DNA of 64,000 nucleotides from Branchiostoma floridae (lineage: Eukaryota; Chordata; Leptocardii; Amphioxiformes; Branchiostomatidae). Below, piece after piece: positions 28,101 to 43,100 of this stretch (the stretch's first letter is position 1; every line of letters starts with the position of its first letter). The position numbers and the translations under genes were made by a program. The stretch covers positions 14,006,364 to 14,070,363 of the forward strand of contig NC_049979.1 in assembly GCF_000003815.2 (NCBI RefSeq), written 5' to 3'. The notes below the pieces were generated by a model. The model did not search any database. It was not told the DNA's origin and was given only the letters and a program-made list of their open reading frames with translations.

Positions 28101-31100
28101 TGCATTACAAAATTACCTTGGGAGGGTTCTATGTTTCTAAAGGGCCTTTTATAATTAGTTTTGTGCTTGCTAAAAATCCTATGACTTGATGCGTCCATTG
28201 AATCTGTTATAAATGTTGATAAAGAACCTCTTCTATCAGAACTTAAAACTTAACAGACAAGTGATATAAAATGGTACCTAAGTGTTAAGCTTGAACTATT
28301 AGCTCAATAAACTAGACATATGTCTTCTATCAAGTTTTCATTCTTACCTTTTCAGCTTCTTACTGATAGGGCCTCCAGGGTCTGACCTGCAGCAACACAA
28401 AACAATATGATTAATACATAGGTTACAGTATGCATACAGATGAGACAGAGGAACTTCCTGCCAAAAACTGTTACTTCTGATGAATTACTACTGGAGGTCC
28501 CATGTTTAAGGAGAGCAACACCTAACACATGTTTTAAGAACCCACCACACTAATCTTCAAGTTAAAGCAAGGGTCCATTTCAATGTGAGTGGATCAAACC
28601 TGTCTGTCTATCTGGCCTTATACTGCTTGAGCAACATCAGCATTGTTATGTGTATGACCTGCCAGTCATCTACGCATCACAAGGACCTGTCTGTTCAGGT
28701 AGCAAGTATCCAATTGCATGGGGGTCAAGATCCTACAGGTGGTTTTCTTTTTATTTCTGTTATAGATCTACATTGTACATCATTTTTCATATGTCTAATA
28801 CAGGTGGATCATAGATTATGGTGCCCCATTGCATGAGGTCAAAAGCTCATGGACAGTTTCCTTGATTGACGAAGGACAATTATCCACTTGTAAATTGGAC
28901 ACACATCTTGTTTCGCCCATCACATGAGTGACAGTCAGGTATGAGCCATTAGCTGTTACTTGTCTAAATTATGTTTTTACTTCAAAAGCAACAGAAGTTA
29001 TCAAGCTAAGGGACAATTGGTGGCTTGGGGATATGTGGCTGCTTGAATGGTTGGAAGAATGGTGTCCCTTACACGACATCGTGACCGGTAGGTGGTCTCC
29101 TTTGTTAGGAAGGAGGAACTATCCTCTGTAAACAGCATGGATATGTCTAATGCTACAGATCACATGAGGAACAGTCAAACTATTAATATACACAAAAATC
29201 ACTTTCAACTTTGGTCCAAAATCATGGCCTGTGTACTGTTCCTTTCAGGAAAATGTAGTTACTAGTTCAAGAAAAAAAACAAAACAAAGATGCTTGCATA
29301 GTCAACTTAAAGATTCTTTTTTTTTTGATGACCAGAATGATATACAAGTTCTGATATTTCCTTTGAGTTTCTAACCTACTCATTAAAAAAGTACAAAAGA
29401 CCAATTACTACATGTGTTGTTGTAGTATGTGGCAAAAAGGCACATATAGCCTATCATATAGGTTCTCATACTTGGCTTCCCCCTTTTTGACATCTGGTTT
29501 GTTTTGTCTCCTGTTCTGTTTGAAATCCTGGTAACTAAACCAACATGACCCAAGAGGACAAAACAATCACCACAGAAACAGCCTGTCCCAATATTACACA
29601 GACAACAAAAATAGAATGCACGATAATCATCAATTACAGCACAATTATTCCATCCATTACATTTCCTGCCTGGCAACCACAATTAAATGTTCACACAAGC
29701 ACATTTTAACTTAATATCCTTGTTCCACCTAATGGAACATTCAGTTCTATATGAATCTCTGCTATCACTGGTGAAGTCAGATTTCCACTGTAACACCCTT
29801 GTTATTCTTACAATTCAGCCGAGGCAAGAGTGACTATCAAGTCAAAATAGAACACAGAAATACTAAAACACAGAGCAAACAGGGCAGTGGAGGAAAACTT
29901 GGCACCTCTGTACCTGTAATGCCCTGGCTTAGTAATGCGGACACCCAAAGTTTCCCACTGTATATCTTCATCCGTAGCTAAATTTTGAAACTACATCCTC
30001 TCACCTTTTGGTAACTGGAAGGGACAATCTCCGCCGAAACTTCACCAAACGTTTTTCCATGGCATAGAACACCATGCTAGTCATGTTACCACCCGAAACA
30101 AGACGCATAACAACTCATTTTCACAAGTTATGTGTGCAAGCTAGCCGCTAGGTCATTCTGTTAGAATAGTTCCAGGTGAGTAGCACAACAATAAGGTGGC
30201 ATGACACATGAGGTGATATACTTAGCCACACCCCTCATGGTCACGCCCCCTGTACACAGGCCCTGCTCCCATTGGTTGATGTCCTGACCTGAATAGGATC
30301 TCCCATGCTCCACCCTCGTACCTTAGGGACAGTCTGCTTACCATACAGGTAGTGCCACTTACTGTTTATCATGCTGAAATGCATTGCACAGTTCTTGCTA
30401 AGTAAGCACTACACCAAAAAATGAGTGAGTCAGGAAATGTCTTCTTAGTAGAAACATTGCAGAGTTTAAAAAAGAAAGTAACGTACGCTACAGAACTCAA
30501 GACAAGAATAATGGCTCTTCATAGTCTTTAGTGGCTTCCCAAATAACTGAATACTTTTGTAAATAAGGTTGTTTACTTAGCAAATACCTGTCTTGGCATA
30601 CAAAACGGGTTGAATGAATGAATGAATGAACGGTTACCTTGACCACATCAAAACTACATTTGGCTATACTGACTCATCCATGATTAATGTAATGAAGGTA
30701 AACACTTCAAGGTTACATAAATGTGTCTGACCTCAATAACAGTACAAAATATTTGAATGTAAGGACAATCACCATTCTGTCACATTGTTTTCAAATGTTC
30801 CTCTTACTATGATTAGGAGAAATTTGCTGTGAGTAGGTGCAAAGCATCCTGAACAGATTAAGATAATGAAAATTGTCCTGCTTAATTCATTATCATTTTA
30901 AGATATCACCATGGAAACACAGTAAGATACAATATTGACATTACATACAATGTTTTATTTGAGCTTACTGCTATCACTAAATGAGACATGAGTTGTACAA
31001 CAGCAGCTCCACATATTTGTTGTTGTGTCTTTGTTTCCCAGTTTTGGACTTTCTGCTTACTACATCCTTTCCCTTAATGTGAACATTGTGATGAACAAGC

Positions 31101-34100
31101 ATAGCTGTACAGGCTGGATCGTCATCAGTACGCTGGATACTGTCCTGGCTTTTATCCTTGGTTGGTGGGAAACGAATATAGTCGTATAGAAGCGCACCTC
31201 TGCTAGTTGACACAAATGAAGTATATTTCGACCATTGCAATGGCTGATATCTCAAGATATGTCAGTAGATCCAGTGAACAACCAGTGCAGACAAGTGCAA
31301 AGCCCTCACCAACATAATACTAATCCTAATAGCTGGCAGCAGCCTGTGCCCACCTACAGGGCAATTGCTTTCTAAATAGAGGATCTATTTTCGGCCTTAT
31401 TTTGTTAACCCCATTCTTGCACTTGACCTTAAAGCCTTTCAATAACTCCTGACAAGTGCCTCATATCCCAGCAAGGGAGATAAAATTCTGTAAAAGGGGG
31501 GATCAAATCCTGATAGAGATAATGAAATATGCATTGAAAAAAAACATGAATGTGAAACGAATACTGAAAACACAATTTTTACTGGAAGTGAAACATGCTG
31601 CTATAGGAAGTGAAACATGCTGCTATATGCTGCTGCTTGAGGTTACAGAATGCACTAAGTCTTGTAGAGTGTGAGTCCACTCCTATTTATGTAAGTATCA
31701 AGCCGAAGTAATGGATTTTATATAGCTTTTCACTAGTAATTTGGCAAGGCTTTACTAAGGTCCAGAGAAATGTTTCAATCAGAGCAGAGATACTTCAAGT
31801 CTGGCACTCACTACAACCATCTGCAAGTACCAGTACTCTAGGTTTTGGAGAAGCAAGCTTGCAGGAACTTTCATCTTGAGGACTGGCCAGTGCATTAATG
31901 GATAGTCTAGATCAATGGAATGCACTCTGAACAAGGCTCATTTGTTGGACATCCCACAAAATAGGACAAACTCCTGACAGAAGAATAATGTCTGATGTGA
32001 GGATAAGAACAGTTCTTCCAAAGCTAGGAGAATAATTTGTCTGACTCTGTGACAAAATACTCAATGTACATTATTGCTATACATTAATGACATTAACATT
32101 GCAATACAATTGCTGCATCATCAGCTTATCTTCCAGTGAATTCCATGAATTTAGTAATGTATATGATAAGATATTTGTCAGACACTTGTATCTATTTTCA
32201 AAGAATTCTTCAAACATATTAACTATCAAGACGTCAAAATTGTATTCCTCACCACAAGTGCAAGACTCAGATAAACACTCTCCTGTTTTGAAGTTGATGG
32301 TGAATTTTGCCTGCTTACACATGAGTCTAGTACAGTATATCAGCTATAACCTACTACTACTAGTAATACTGTCCCTCTCAAGGCTTTCTTGACCAAATAC
32401 AGATAACTAGCCTCTATAGGCCCTTTCTCCTACTGCCAAGATGGATCAAGAGCTTAACTTTCTTGCCACTATTGTTGCTGATTAACTTGACACATGAGCA
32501 CTTAGCCTATACCAAGCACAACCTGCCCAAGCCTGTGCAATCTGTTCCAGAGAAGTGGTCAGCTACAGAAACAAAACCCTGAAGGACAATCCTCATTAGT
32601 CAACACACACACACACACACACACACACCAGGACAGGGAGCCTTGGTACAGATTAGCATGAGTGCCTTTACTTTACTTACTTATCTGTATCTACATAGAC
32701 AGTTTAACCGCCATTCGGCGTAACACAGACACACACACACACACACCAGGACAGGGAGCCTGGGTACATATTAGCATAAATATAACTGACCTACTAACAA
32801 ATCATTCGAGATAAAACTGGAAATACTGCATTTAGGCTACAGTCACCTTACATATAAGTGGCAGCCCCATTGTTATGTGTACACTCAGGCATTGGTGTCA
32901 AGGGTCAGAGTCCGAGAGGTCTTTATCTATACCTGAACAATATGGAAGCAGGAAGTTATGCGGAACACAGCTGGTACATTTGCAGGTGTCAACCAGGACT
33001 TGTAAAGCCTAATGACATAATCAAAAATGTGGTCTTACAACTATGTCAGCCTTTCTGTGTGACAAAGAATTGGTCCTAGTACTGTTTAATTATATATACA
33101 TGGGAGTACCTGAGGAGTCGACTTAAATGTACCATGCATAAGTTCACAAGCAGCAACAGCTGGATGTTTGACCTGAAGGAATTTATCCTCCACTGTTACT
33201 TTCATCTACAGTTTCCAACCTTCCTAGGCCAAGACACCAGGAATGCAATAGAATAGATGGCAAACAGCATACACAACTGGCATATACATGTATACATTCA
33301 TCAAAGGTAAAGGTGCAAGACCCCGTGACATACGAGCACCCTTGTACGACACAATAGCAGGTGCATGTACCACATGCCCTTCTGTCATTCATGCTGAAAC
33401 TTGCTTCTTCTCTGAAAAGTACACCCTTTACATCCTTGCTTCAAATCATAGGTGAACTAACACCCAACTGTTCAAAACTCCCAGCTTCAAACATACACCA
33501 AAGATCAGGAAAAAAAACCCTGTGGCTTTACTTTCACTGTTTCACAAAAACTGTGATTGCTGACCGATATATAAACAGTCAAAGCTATAGGATGTTGAAA
33601 ATAATACAAAGCAGCATTGAGCAAGCTAAGTAGTCTCCAAATTGATTACTTCATAGTGACCTATATCAGAAGTGTTGATAAAACAGTTGCCAGGCACAGG
33701 AGCTCTGAAGTCCAGGTGAATCCACCTGCCATGAACACTAAGCCTATGTACGTCAGTACGTGGCAGACTCGAGGTCTGCAGAACAGCAGAGCCAAAACGA
33801 TGTTTACTCACTTTCTGCGTTGTCTCGACCTACTTTTGTTGGTGAAGTGGAGAGTGGAGATGCTTAAATGGCGGGTCTTGCTGTAGTATGCCATTCAGTA
33901 CAAGTAGCTCACCAGCTTAGCTCACCACATGCTTATGTAAAGACCATCTGGTTCCTTTTCTCTGGAAACGTGAGTAGTGTTAACCCACAGTGTGACTGGA
34001 GAATTGTGTTACACCTGAGAGGTCTTGCTTCACCTGCTTCCTTTCTGTTTAGTGGGAGGGGCACAATAAATCATGCGTACATTGTCAGCTGGCCCTGACT

Positions 34101-37100
34101 GGGGGAGGGATCTGTGCTATGATAGCTTGAGGTAGAGAACATTAGACGTTGTAAGAAAAAACCTATTGTTACAAAAAGTAAACTGTTACATTTATAGTAG
34201 TATTATGCTCGAGAACAGTTGTCTGTCCTCTAAAGAACTGCTGATGAATCTGTTTTAACATACATTGTACACCTCTCCATGGATCCAGACAGCGAAGGTT
34301 CAAGACCCAATTTGAATTTCCCCCAATCCTTTAACTAAAAGATTAAGATAGAGACTTAAAGCCAGAAGTCCTGTGTATGGGGATAGAATAGACATACATG
34401 TATGGTATCTAAACCTCAGGACATCTAAGAACCCAACATGTCGATAAGAGTTGACTCCATGTGTTTGGCTGAAGACACAAACCCAAGCATCAGTGGACTT
34501 CTAGCAAAAAAGCATTCCATTTCGTCGCAAGCAATTTGCCTTGAGTTTGACCTGCTTTACCTTTCAGTACTTACTTTATTATCAAAATTTAATAGCCAAC
34601 ATAGAACTTTTCCTACATGTACGCCTACATGTACATGTGTACGTATGTGCATTTACATCCTGAGCTTGGCTGTGTTTTTCTCATATTCAACCCATCAGCC
34701 TTCAATGTGTCTTAGCTGCAGGGGATTAGATCCTTCATAATCTTCCGACTTCAAGAACTGTTGCCTCTAATTTCCACATTAGGCAACCACTTAAACAATA
34801 TTTGGTGCCTATAGCAACTGTGCAGTGCTAAGAATAAACTTCTTCCTAGGCTTCCCCAGAATGATGTATCTTTGTAACAGTTGAGCTATAAACATTATTT
34901 TGTGATATGCTTACAAAATTTCTAATACGAAATTGTAATGACACAAAATTCTTAAGAAATCCTGTTTTTGAACCATGAATAAACACAAGGTTACCGTAAT
35001 ACTTACTTCCTGCGTAGGGCCAGTAGATTTACCGTCAGGGAGTTGGAAGAGGAAGCCTGGATGCTGAGAGCTCTCTTGGTTCGACCGAGGGGCATTTTGT
35101 AACTTCTTGCTACTGATTTGACTGGATGAAGTTCCGACTCCTCTATTGTTACTGACAAATGTTGGTAACCCTCCTCTTAGCACAGCAATGGCTGTCAGTC
35201 ATATTTAGACAACACCCAGGGTGTTAGTTCGATAACATGCTTATCCTCCCTTACAGCCACCTCGAAGCATCAGTCTGGAAATGGACCGAGTGATGGCAGG
35301 TCACACATAAAATCTCCTGGAAGCATTAGCCAGTGGATGGACCAGGTGATAGAGGTGGCGATAAATGAAGTAGGCAAATTGCGCCACGCCAATGTCAGAG
35401 ATACAATGCAGAGGCTTAGAGCTGTCGGCAGTCCAGCCTCCGAGGCATGATGGCCTTGCTGACGTGACGTACTTCGTAATTACCACGGTGCCATGGCTTC
35501 CCAAATGCTATTTGCACAGTAATAAGCTGAAGGGGCTGAAGATGAAATTATTGCATTTATCACCAGATCAGTTCTATTTGGCTGCAGCTGTACATATACT
35601 CTGAAAAAATATTGTGACTAATCCTTTCTGAATGCTATGTTCCATATGGTGCATTCACATAACCCTTTATAGAAAGAGAGTGTGCTAACCACAATGGAAG
35701 AACCTTCTAATCAATACTTAACAAGCTGCTCCATTTAAATCTGTACTATGGCATGACCTCTCCATTTTAGCAAGCATCAACATTTTTTCCAAAGGATTGT
35801 GGATTAAAAGGTGCTGACCATGACAGATAAGTGGGCCAGGTAAATCTAATTCTTGCATTTTTACCTACAAGACCTTTTATTTGTTATCAAGTGTTGAAAA
35901 CAAAGCATGAAGCACAAGCACAGAATTTTGTCTTCTATCCAGCATATTAAAGTTGTCAGATCTGCTTCAAATATGCTAGTTTCAGGAAATAAATTGTAGC
36001 AGCTTGATTGAAACAATGTTCTGTCAATCATACTAGGTTCAATCTTTCAAACTTGTCAATCAAGACATTTACCTATCCAATCAAAATGTCTATCTACATC
36101 CCTAAGTGCATACCATTCAGGAAGAAAGAAACAAACATTCAAACAGCTTTTCGCACATCTACAATGTAAGGACACAGTAACAAACATTGTTGCGATTGAT
36201 TTCAACAGAAAATAGTACAACTAATTCAACAGTACTAAGAAGGATAAAAAAGATTGCTATAAATTCCATTTTGCCAATGTCAATATTCAACAAATAACTC
36301 AGTTAAGAATCATGAGGACTCCGAGGAGTTAGACTGATTTAACTTAGCAGGCCACCTCATCAGCTGTAACAGTTGTGCACCATGTTGATAATTTATTCAC
36401 CAGTAAGATTCATACTAAACCCAATGCTGCATGTAAACTGTCTATACAAATGTCAACTCTTATCAGATAATACCTTCAGTTCAGATGCTTGCAACTACTC
36501 CCCAAAATCAATAGTCTATTGGCAATCGTGATACCAAACATTGCAACAGTAACTTGTCACCTCATCTGCATTCACCGCAGGCACATTCATCTCCAAGTAG
36601 TGCTGCAGCGGTGCAAGGAAGGCAAAGCTTACAGGTATTGGACATTGGGTATCTCGAAGTTAATATACTAGAACACGGATGTCTGATACCCCTATTACAG
36701 GGATATCAGATGCAGACTTTCCAGCCTCTTGACTTCTACCTTCATTTGTACAGCGTGTGTGTGTGTGTTACCTGCCATAGCTTACTAAAAGTCCCCAAAG
36801 TACAAAAATTCATGATACATAAATCATACTTCCGTTATATCTATCCTAAGCTGATAAGCTGATATAAGCAGTTAACTGCTCTGGGCCATCCCATGAAAAG
36901 GGCATTGGGCATGGGGTATCTTGGGAGCTGAAATACTATGCTAAAGCCAAATATCCAATAGTGCTATTTCAAGAGCTTCCATCTCAGTCCAATTTGTACT
37001 GTTAAAACAATCATGAAGGTATCTCCAGAAAAGTGGAATGAATACACAAATGGCTACTTCAGTTTAGCTTGATGAAAATTAGGAAAAATAAAGATAGGAA

Positions 37101-40100
37101 CTGTACAATATACAGATAATGTCAAATATACTAGGACATGTAGATACTTTTATTTTTATTTTTCTACTATGCATTTCTTATGCATTATGCCCAATACAGC
37201 ATAAAAATGACAATTGTCTTCTTTCAAAAGCAACACAAAGGACCTACCTGTCTTCCGGTACAGGTGTGATGCATTCCTCACTGGAGGTGAGCTGAGACTC
37301 AAGTCGACTGTTGTAGCACAGGACACAGCACGCAGATCATGGAACAGAGAGAAGAAGGTAAATGTCAAAATATCAATGGTACTCTAGACAAGTAAGGGAA
37401 CTTCATATTAAACAAAATGATACATAGACGTTTTTTTTCTATTAATGTCCATCCCAACATTATAAGGCAGCAGATGCCACACTGGTCACACATCCACAAA
37501 GGTAACACTGTTACAGCAGATAGGTTTCTTTATAAATTAGTGACACTGATAACAATATCATAAAAACATCGGCAAAAAACAGGTTGTGATACCCATTTAT
37601 CCATGGCAACTTAAGCAACTAAATTGTGAATTACTATGTTTACAATTGATATAATTATCCATATCATATATTCACAACCTTTCATTTCTAGGATAATTTT
37701 CGTCATTCAGTTGGAGAATAATGATTATGCACATACAAATAAGGAAATCCTCACATATGATGAATTGATAAATAAATTTTGTTAGACATTATGAAATATT
37801 ATATGACACAGAACATTTTCAAGACAGGCTGGCATGAATATTTGGGTCCCATAGGTTAGGGTTGAATGAAAGAACTCACACCATCGTGAAATATTTCTAT
37901 CATGATAATATTAACTGGAGAATGATCAGAGACACGCTGCATTACACTCTATACATGTGGTGATCCATTACTCATGAATACATGTACCAATAGGCATGTC
38001 CAAATATCAGGCTGAATGCCATTTCTGTTAGATGAATCCAGTCAACTAAGTTAGTATGGAAGAACTGGGTAGATCTGAAGACTGAAAGAATAATTCATTT
38101 CTTGATTTTGGGTTAAAAGGAGGATTTGGACTGTAACAAAGAAACACTTTGCTAGTCATGATCTAACTGTAGTGTTTTCAGGTCCGATAATGTTGCCCAA
38201 ACCATAGTCACACATTATCTTGGGAAATCGAATAGCCATTGGGTATTGAGATATTTACTTTCAAATTTCTTATAAACAGGCTACAATACTCTCTTCCCTG
38301 CTATATGGCACTTACAAGTGTACATGTAAGCAAACAGTAGTGAAAATACACTGCTTTTCTGGACATGAAGTTGTGGGTTACACACAATATTCATTTAGTG
38401 ATAAGCATGATATCCACACACCATACATTAACTACAAGCCCTGGATACAGGCATGTACGCTGTGTCTCCATTCCGCATGCACAGGGGGTTTACAAATTAG
38501 CATCTATTGATTAATCAATGGGCTTTTATTGAGAGGTAAATATTCAGAAATCATGGAGCTTTGTGTGAACCCTAACAACTGCCCACATTTGTGGGAAGAT
38601 ACACTGTAATGACATCATCACTGCACCATGGATTCTCCCCATACCACCTGCATTACATGTGGGTGTTCAGAATATCAAAATGGTGCAGTTATTGTTCCCA
38701 CTTCAGCTTCAGATGCCTCACCTCTATGAAAGGCTAACATTAAAAAAAAGGATGGGGATTACGTAAAAAAAACAGGAAATGAATGGAATTCACGAAATAA
38801 TGGTTGATTATCAATGTACAGAGACATTTGAGGAAAAAAACTGCAACAAATAGCATGGAGTTTCAAAATCATTTGGGAATTTTTATCCGTATTAGTGAAG
38901 CCTTCATATACTGGCCCCCACTTTTCTCTTCTCAAACTAAGTTTTATTTTTAGGTTATTATTTGAATTTAAGTGGTGCACCCAAACATTTTTTGGTGCAC
39001 CCAATTCTTTAAGCTGGGTGCACCAGTGCACCTAATCCCAAAATAAATTTCGAGCCCTGTCAATGTACAGAGACATTTGAGAAAAAAAAAGCAACAAATA
39101 GCATGGAGTTTCAAAATCATCTGGGAATTTTTATCCGTATTAGTGAAGCCTTCATATACTTTTCTCTTCTCAAAATACATAAATTTAGTATTGCTCTATG
39201 AGGCCACTGGTAAACTGGGGGAGCAAGGTGAAGATGTTACCTAACTAGGACCTCTATGTATACATGTAGTTATCCCGAGTTTACATAAAGGAAAACAAAC
39301 TAATGCAAATAAATCATGGAAATGTAAACTACTGGTGAGACTTATTTTGCTTTAATATTTAACAATGTTGGTCTTATTTCCATTTCAGCTAAAATCAATG
39401 AATCCCATCCACACAATCTGCAGTGCCTCTTCATGCACATAGTCCTTCATGATCAAGATCATGCACAGTTCCATACTGGTGAGATCTGGAACATGTCAGA
39501 TTGATGCGATGCAGAAATTAACCCCTAGCACAAGGGATTCTCCATTACAGCTGGCTAATCAATTAGCAGTCTGCAGCACACAGCTCATCAATGGAAAAAA
39601 AGAATAGAAACATAGGGAGACAATATATCATGCGCTCTCAATAATCTGAACATTTCAGGCATTCTTAAAGGTCCCAGGCTTCCATTTTCCTATGTAAAGG
39701 AGTCTTCCATATCTGTGTATGAGCAAAAGATGGCCTCACAACACCTTGAGCACCTTCAGAATATTAAAAAAAGGGACTATAGGGCCCCATCATTAGAATC
39801 CTTATATGTGATATCACTATAGAGCCGCTACGCAATGTGAGGAAAGGAATATCAATACAATAGATTGACATATAATAGAAATGCTTCTGAATATAGATTT
39901 CTAGAATCTAAATTAGACATACACTTTGGTATCAAAGGTAAAAACAATGAGGTACAATGGAAAGTTACAAGGGTTTCAAGTATCAAATACAAGGCATTAC
40001 AGTACGTACCTGTAAGAATACATTTCTGCTATACATGTAGCACCATGCCCGAACATCAAATATTTCCCTCTGGAGATGCTTCAAGCATATTTCCCACCAA

Positions 40101-43100
40101 GCACTCAAGTAACTACATGCACATTTGTGACTATGGGGAACTGAACTGAAAAGCACTGAGTAGCTTTAGCTTCAGAGGAAACTGGTTTCCATATTGATCA
40201 TACTGAAATACAGCAGCCTCTGTCCACAAAAGGAAATCAGGGGATACCAGATGAAGATGAATTCCACACGAGCTGCATAAGTAATTGTTCAAGCGTACGA
40301 TTATTGGAAATTTTCATGAAGCCTGAGGAATTATTGCTGACGGGCTGGCACTGGGATAGCCCCAAAGGGTTCAACACAAAATCATGAGAACACATTTATG
40401 AATCTGCCGAATACAGTCTGGAGCATCAATTCTTATGATGGGGCTGGGAGCATTTAGATCCATTTATGCAGCTTACTTTACATACCTACCTTGTACATTA
40501 GACTGGTAGAATGGCAGGACATTTATAACGAGTAACCTTCTCCTCAGACTACAGGTTCCCCATTAACAAATCTCTCACATCCAGTAGCAGCCAGGATGTC
40601 CCACGCTCCATTTAATCCTGCCTATTCCCATCACTGACTTCAGGGGGCTAAATGGGAAAGGCAGCCATAAAACACTACAAATTTCACATCAGAAAGATCA
40701 GGACAATGACATCAGCAAGCAAAATCTTCCCATTAAGGAGGCGTCAGATCAGTGGATTCAATTACATACATGTGTACCTCTTCTCAAGGAGACTTTCAGA
40801 AATCCTGAGGACACCAAGCAAATAGCTGGAATTAGTTTTACAATTTCTACTTAAGCACATAAATAACCATCACCCTTTAGAGTTTAATGACCTAAAAAAA
40901 AGTAAGAAGTCTATATTGAGGCAAGCACAAGCCATATCAAAGGCAAATCACATCCATTTTGTGATCAAAGAAATCACATTTTGTAAGGATATGGCCATTA
41001 CTAGTTGCAAAGGAATGGGTGTATCTGGAAAAATAGACTTTGCAAACAGACCCAAAAATCAAACACATGAGCTGGTGATAACAATTCTAAAGGCAGAAAA
41101 AGAGTCCTGCTGCTTGTAAGTAGCAATGGTAGAAAATGGCAGCTCCCATCTAAACAAGTGGCTGTGATGACTGGGATGATGCATACGATGCCAGCCCTAT
41201 TTTCACAAGTTGAACGCAGAAATAAGGTCACAGCAAGTAAATATTATGGATGACATCAGAGCACATATTAATTTTCGCCTGATTTCAGAAAAAAAAAAAA
41301 CAGAAAATTTTTTTTTTCTCTTCGGAGATGGTCAACATGACGAGAAAGCACCGAAATAGGTAAATATGTTGTGTTATCCATAAAATTGTGATAATTACAT
41401 AAATATGGACAAAAGCTGCAACTTTTTCTACCCAAGGAGCTACCAATAGTCAGCTTTTGACCAACATTTTATTGAACATAATAAACTATATTACTATACT
41501 GACACATAAATATACAGACACAATGGCTATTATTCATTAAACTGGTACTAATGCCCATAAATCTTGCTAGACAGTCACAGCTATTGAACGTATCATGTCA
41601 TTATTTATTATTACATATAACAATATTCAATATTGTAATGAAGGCATTTTCCACATTTTCCCCTTTGCTGGGTATGACTCAACTCAACTCCCAAGGGCAA
41701 TGGGCTGTGTGAATCTCTGCTGACTCAGCAGTGGGAGTATCTGATTGCTTTTCCATCTTGGCCATGTAACAATCATGACTTTGGCAAGTGTGGAGAGAAA
41801 CATTAAGATAAAGTGATCAGATACTGAACAAAAGCTAATGCTCCCTTCTCAGAAAATTCCAGGGATGTCAAAGGCTGTCTGCCTTATCACTAAGGACCAT
41901 ATATTGATATAATGTTCACAGACTAGCTGGAACCCAAAATCAGCTGAATAGAAGTTGTACCTATTCCCTCAGGACAACTTCAGCAAGTAGGTAATTTCAC
42001 AAATATGTTGGCTTTATATCCATCTCATTTTGAGATAAACAAGTGCATGTCACTGTTAGCATGGAAGTACATGTCACCGTTGAAGAAATTGTGTCAACCT
42101 TTTCCACTTTTTATGAAATTCATGGAGGAATCAGAGAGCTGTTGCAGTAACAGATCAGATCTGATCAGATCTGCTGAACAACAAACATCTTACCATGCAT
42201 GACACTAACAATCCTTCCTTCACAGCAGTCACGTCACAGATAGCATGAACTGCCTATGTCTGACAGATATAGTTACCAGAAAATACAATGTCTTTTAATC
42301 ATTAATGTCTGACAATTTACAAAGACATGGAAATCTTCACCTTAAAGTCCTTATGTACGATATTGTCCCAAACATAAAACTGCCATGTTACATAAGTTAA
42401 AGACAGAACATTCCCTGCCATGTGCCAGTCTGGATTTCCATCCAGCATGACTAATGACTTAACCATGTACAGGCATTAATAATGCAAAATTAATGGTAGG
42501 GGAAGACATATGTTCTTCATGTTTTATTGGGCATAAGATTGGGGAAGACATAGAAACCCTCCAGCATTATTTTTCACAAGATTTGTGACACAATAACAAC
42601 AATTTTCCATTTAAAATTTCTGCTTTGATTTGATTTGAAGGCTTAATCTAAGAACAGCACATGTTCTAGCACCATGGAAAGCACAATCTGTATACCGTGT
42701 ATCCAGTTTATGTCATATTTTTGTCCAATGAACAAAACTGACGTACTACCAATTCAAAACTACCCTAGCCCCCAGAAATATCAAACAGTACCTTTTGACC
42801 TGGTATCTGAGATCTGATACCTAACTCTCAAATATCAACATACTTTAAGATAGTGTATGCACCCTTTAAACTTTTAAAGTCACAAGAAGGTGTTCCAGAT
42901 GGATACTAGTCAGGGTGCATATATGTTATAGGAGTTGTTGCCTTGATAAATCAGTAGTTGCTCATGGAAGCAGATAGCTGGAATATAGATAGATTTTTGA
43001 GCTGGAAATTACAGGTAAGGGTCTTGGCTATTTTATTAAGTAAAAAAAAATTTTAAAGGCTTTTAGCTATGTTTCCTAGACAGTCTAGACTATGTGTTTT

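Noticed and set aside
36560-36600. Minus-strand ATG frame MNVPAVNADEV as an additional first exon
   Set aside because: The phase-2 donor would be a weak GTATCA and the composition is unremarkable.
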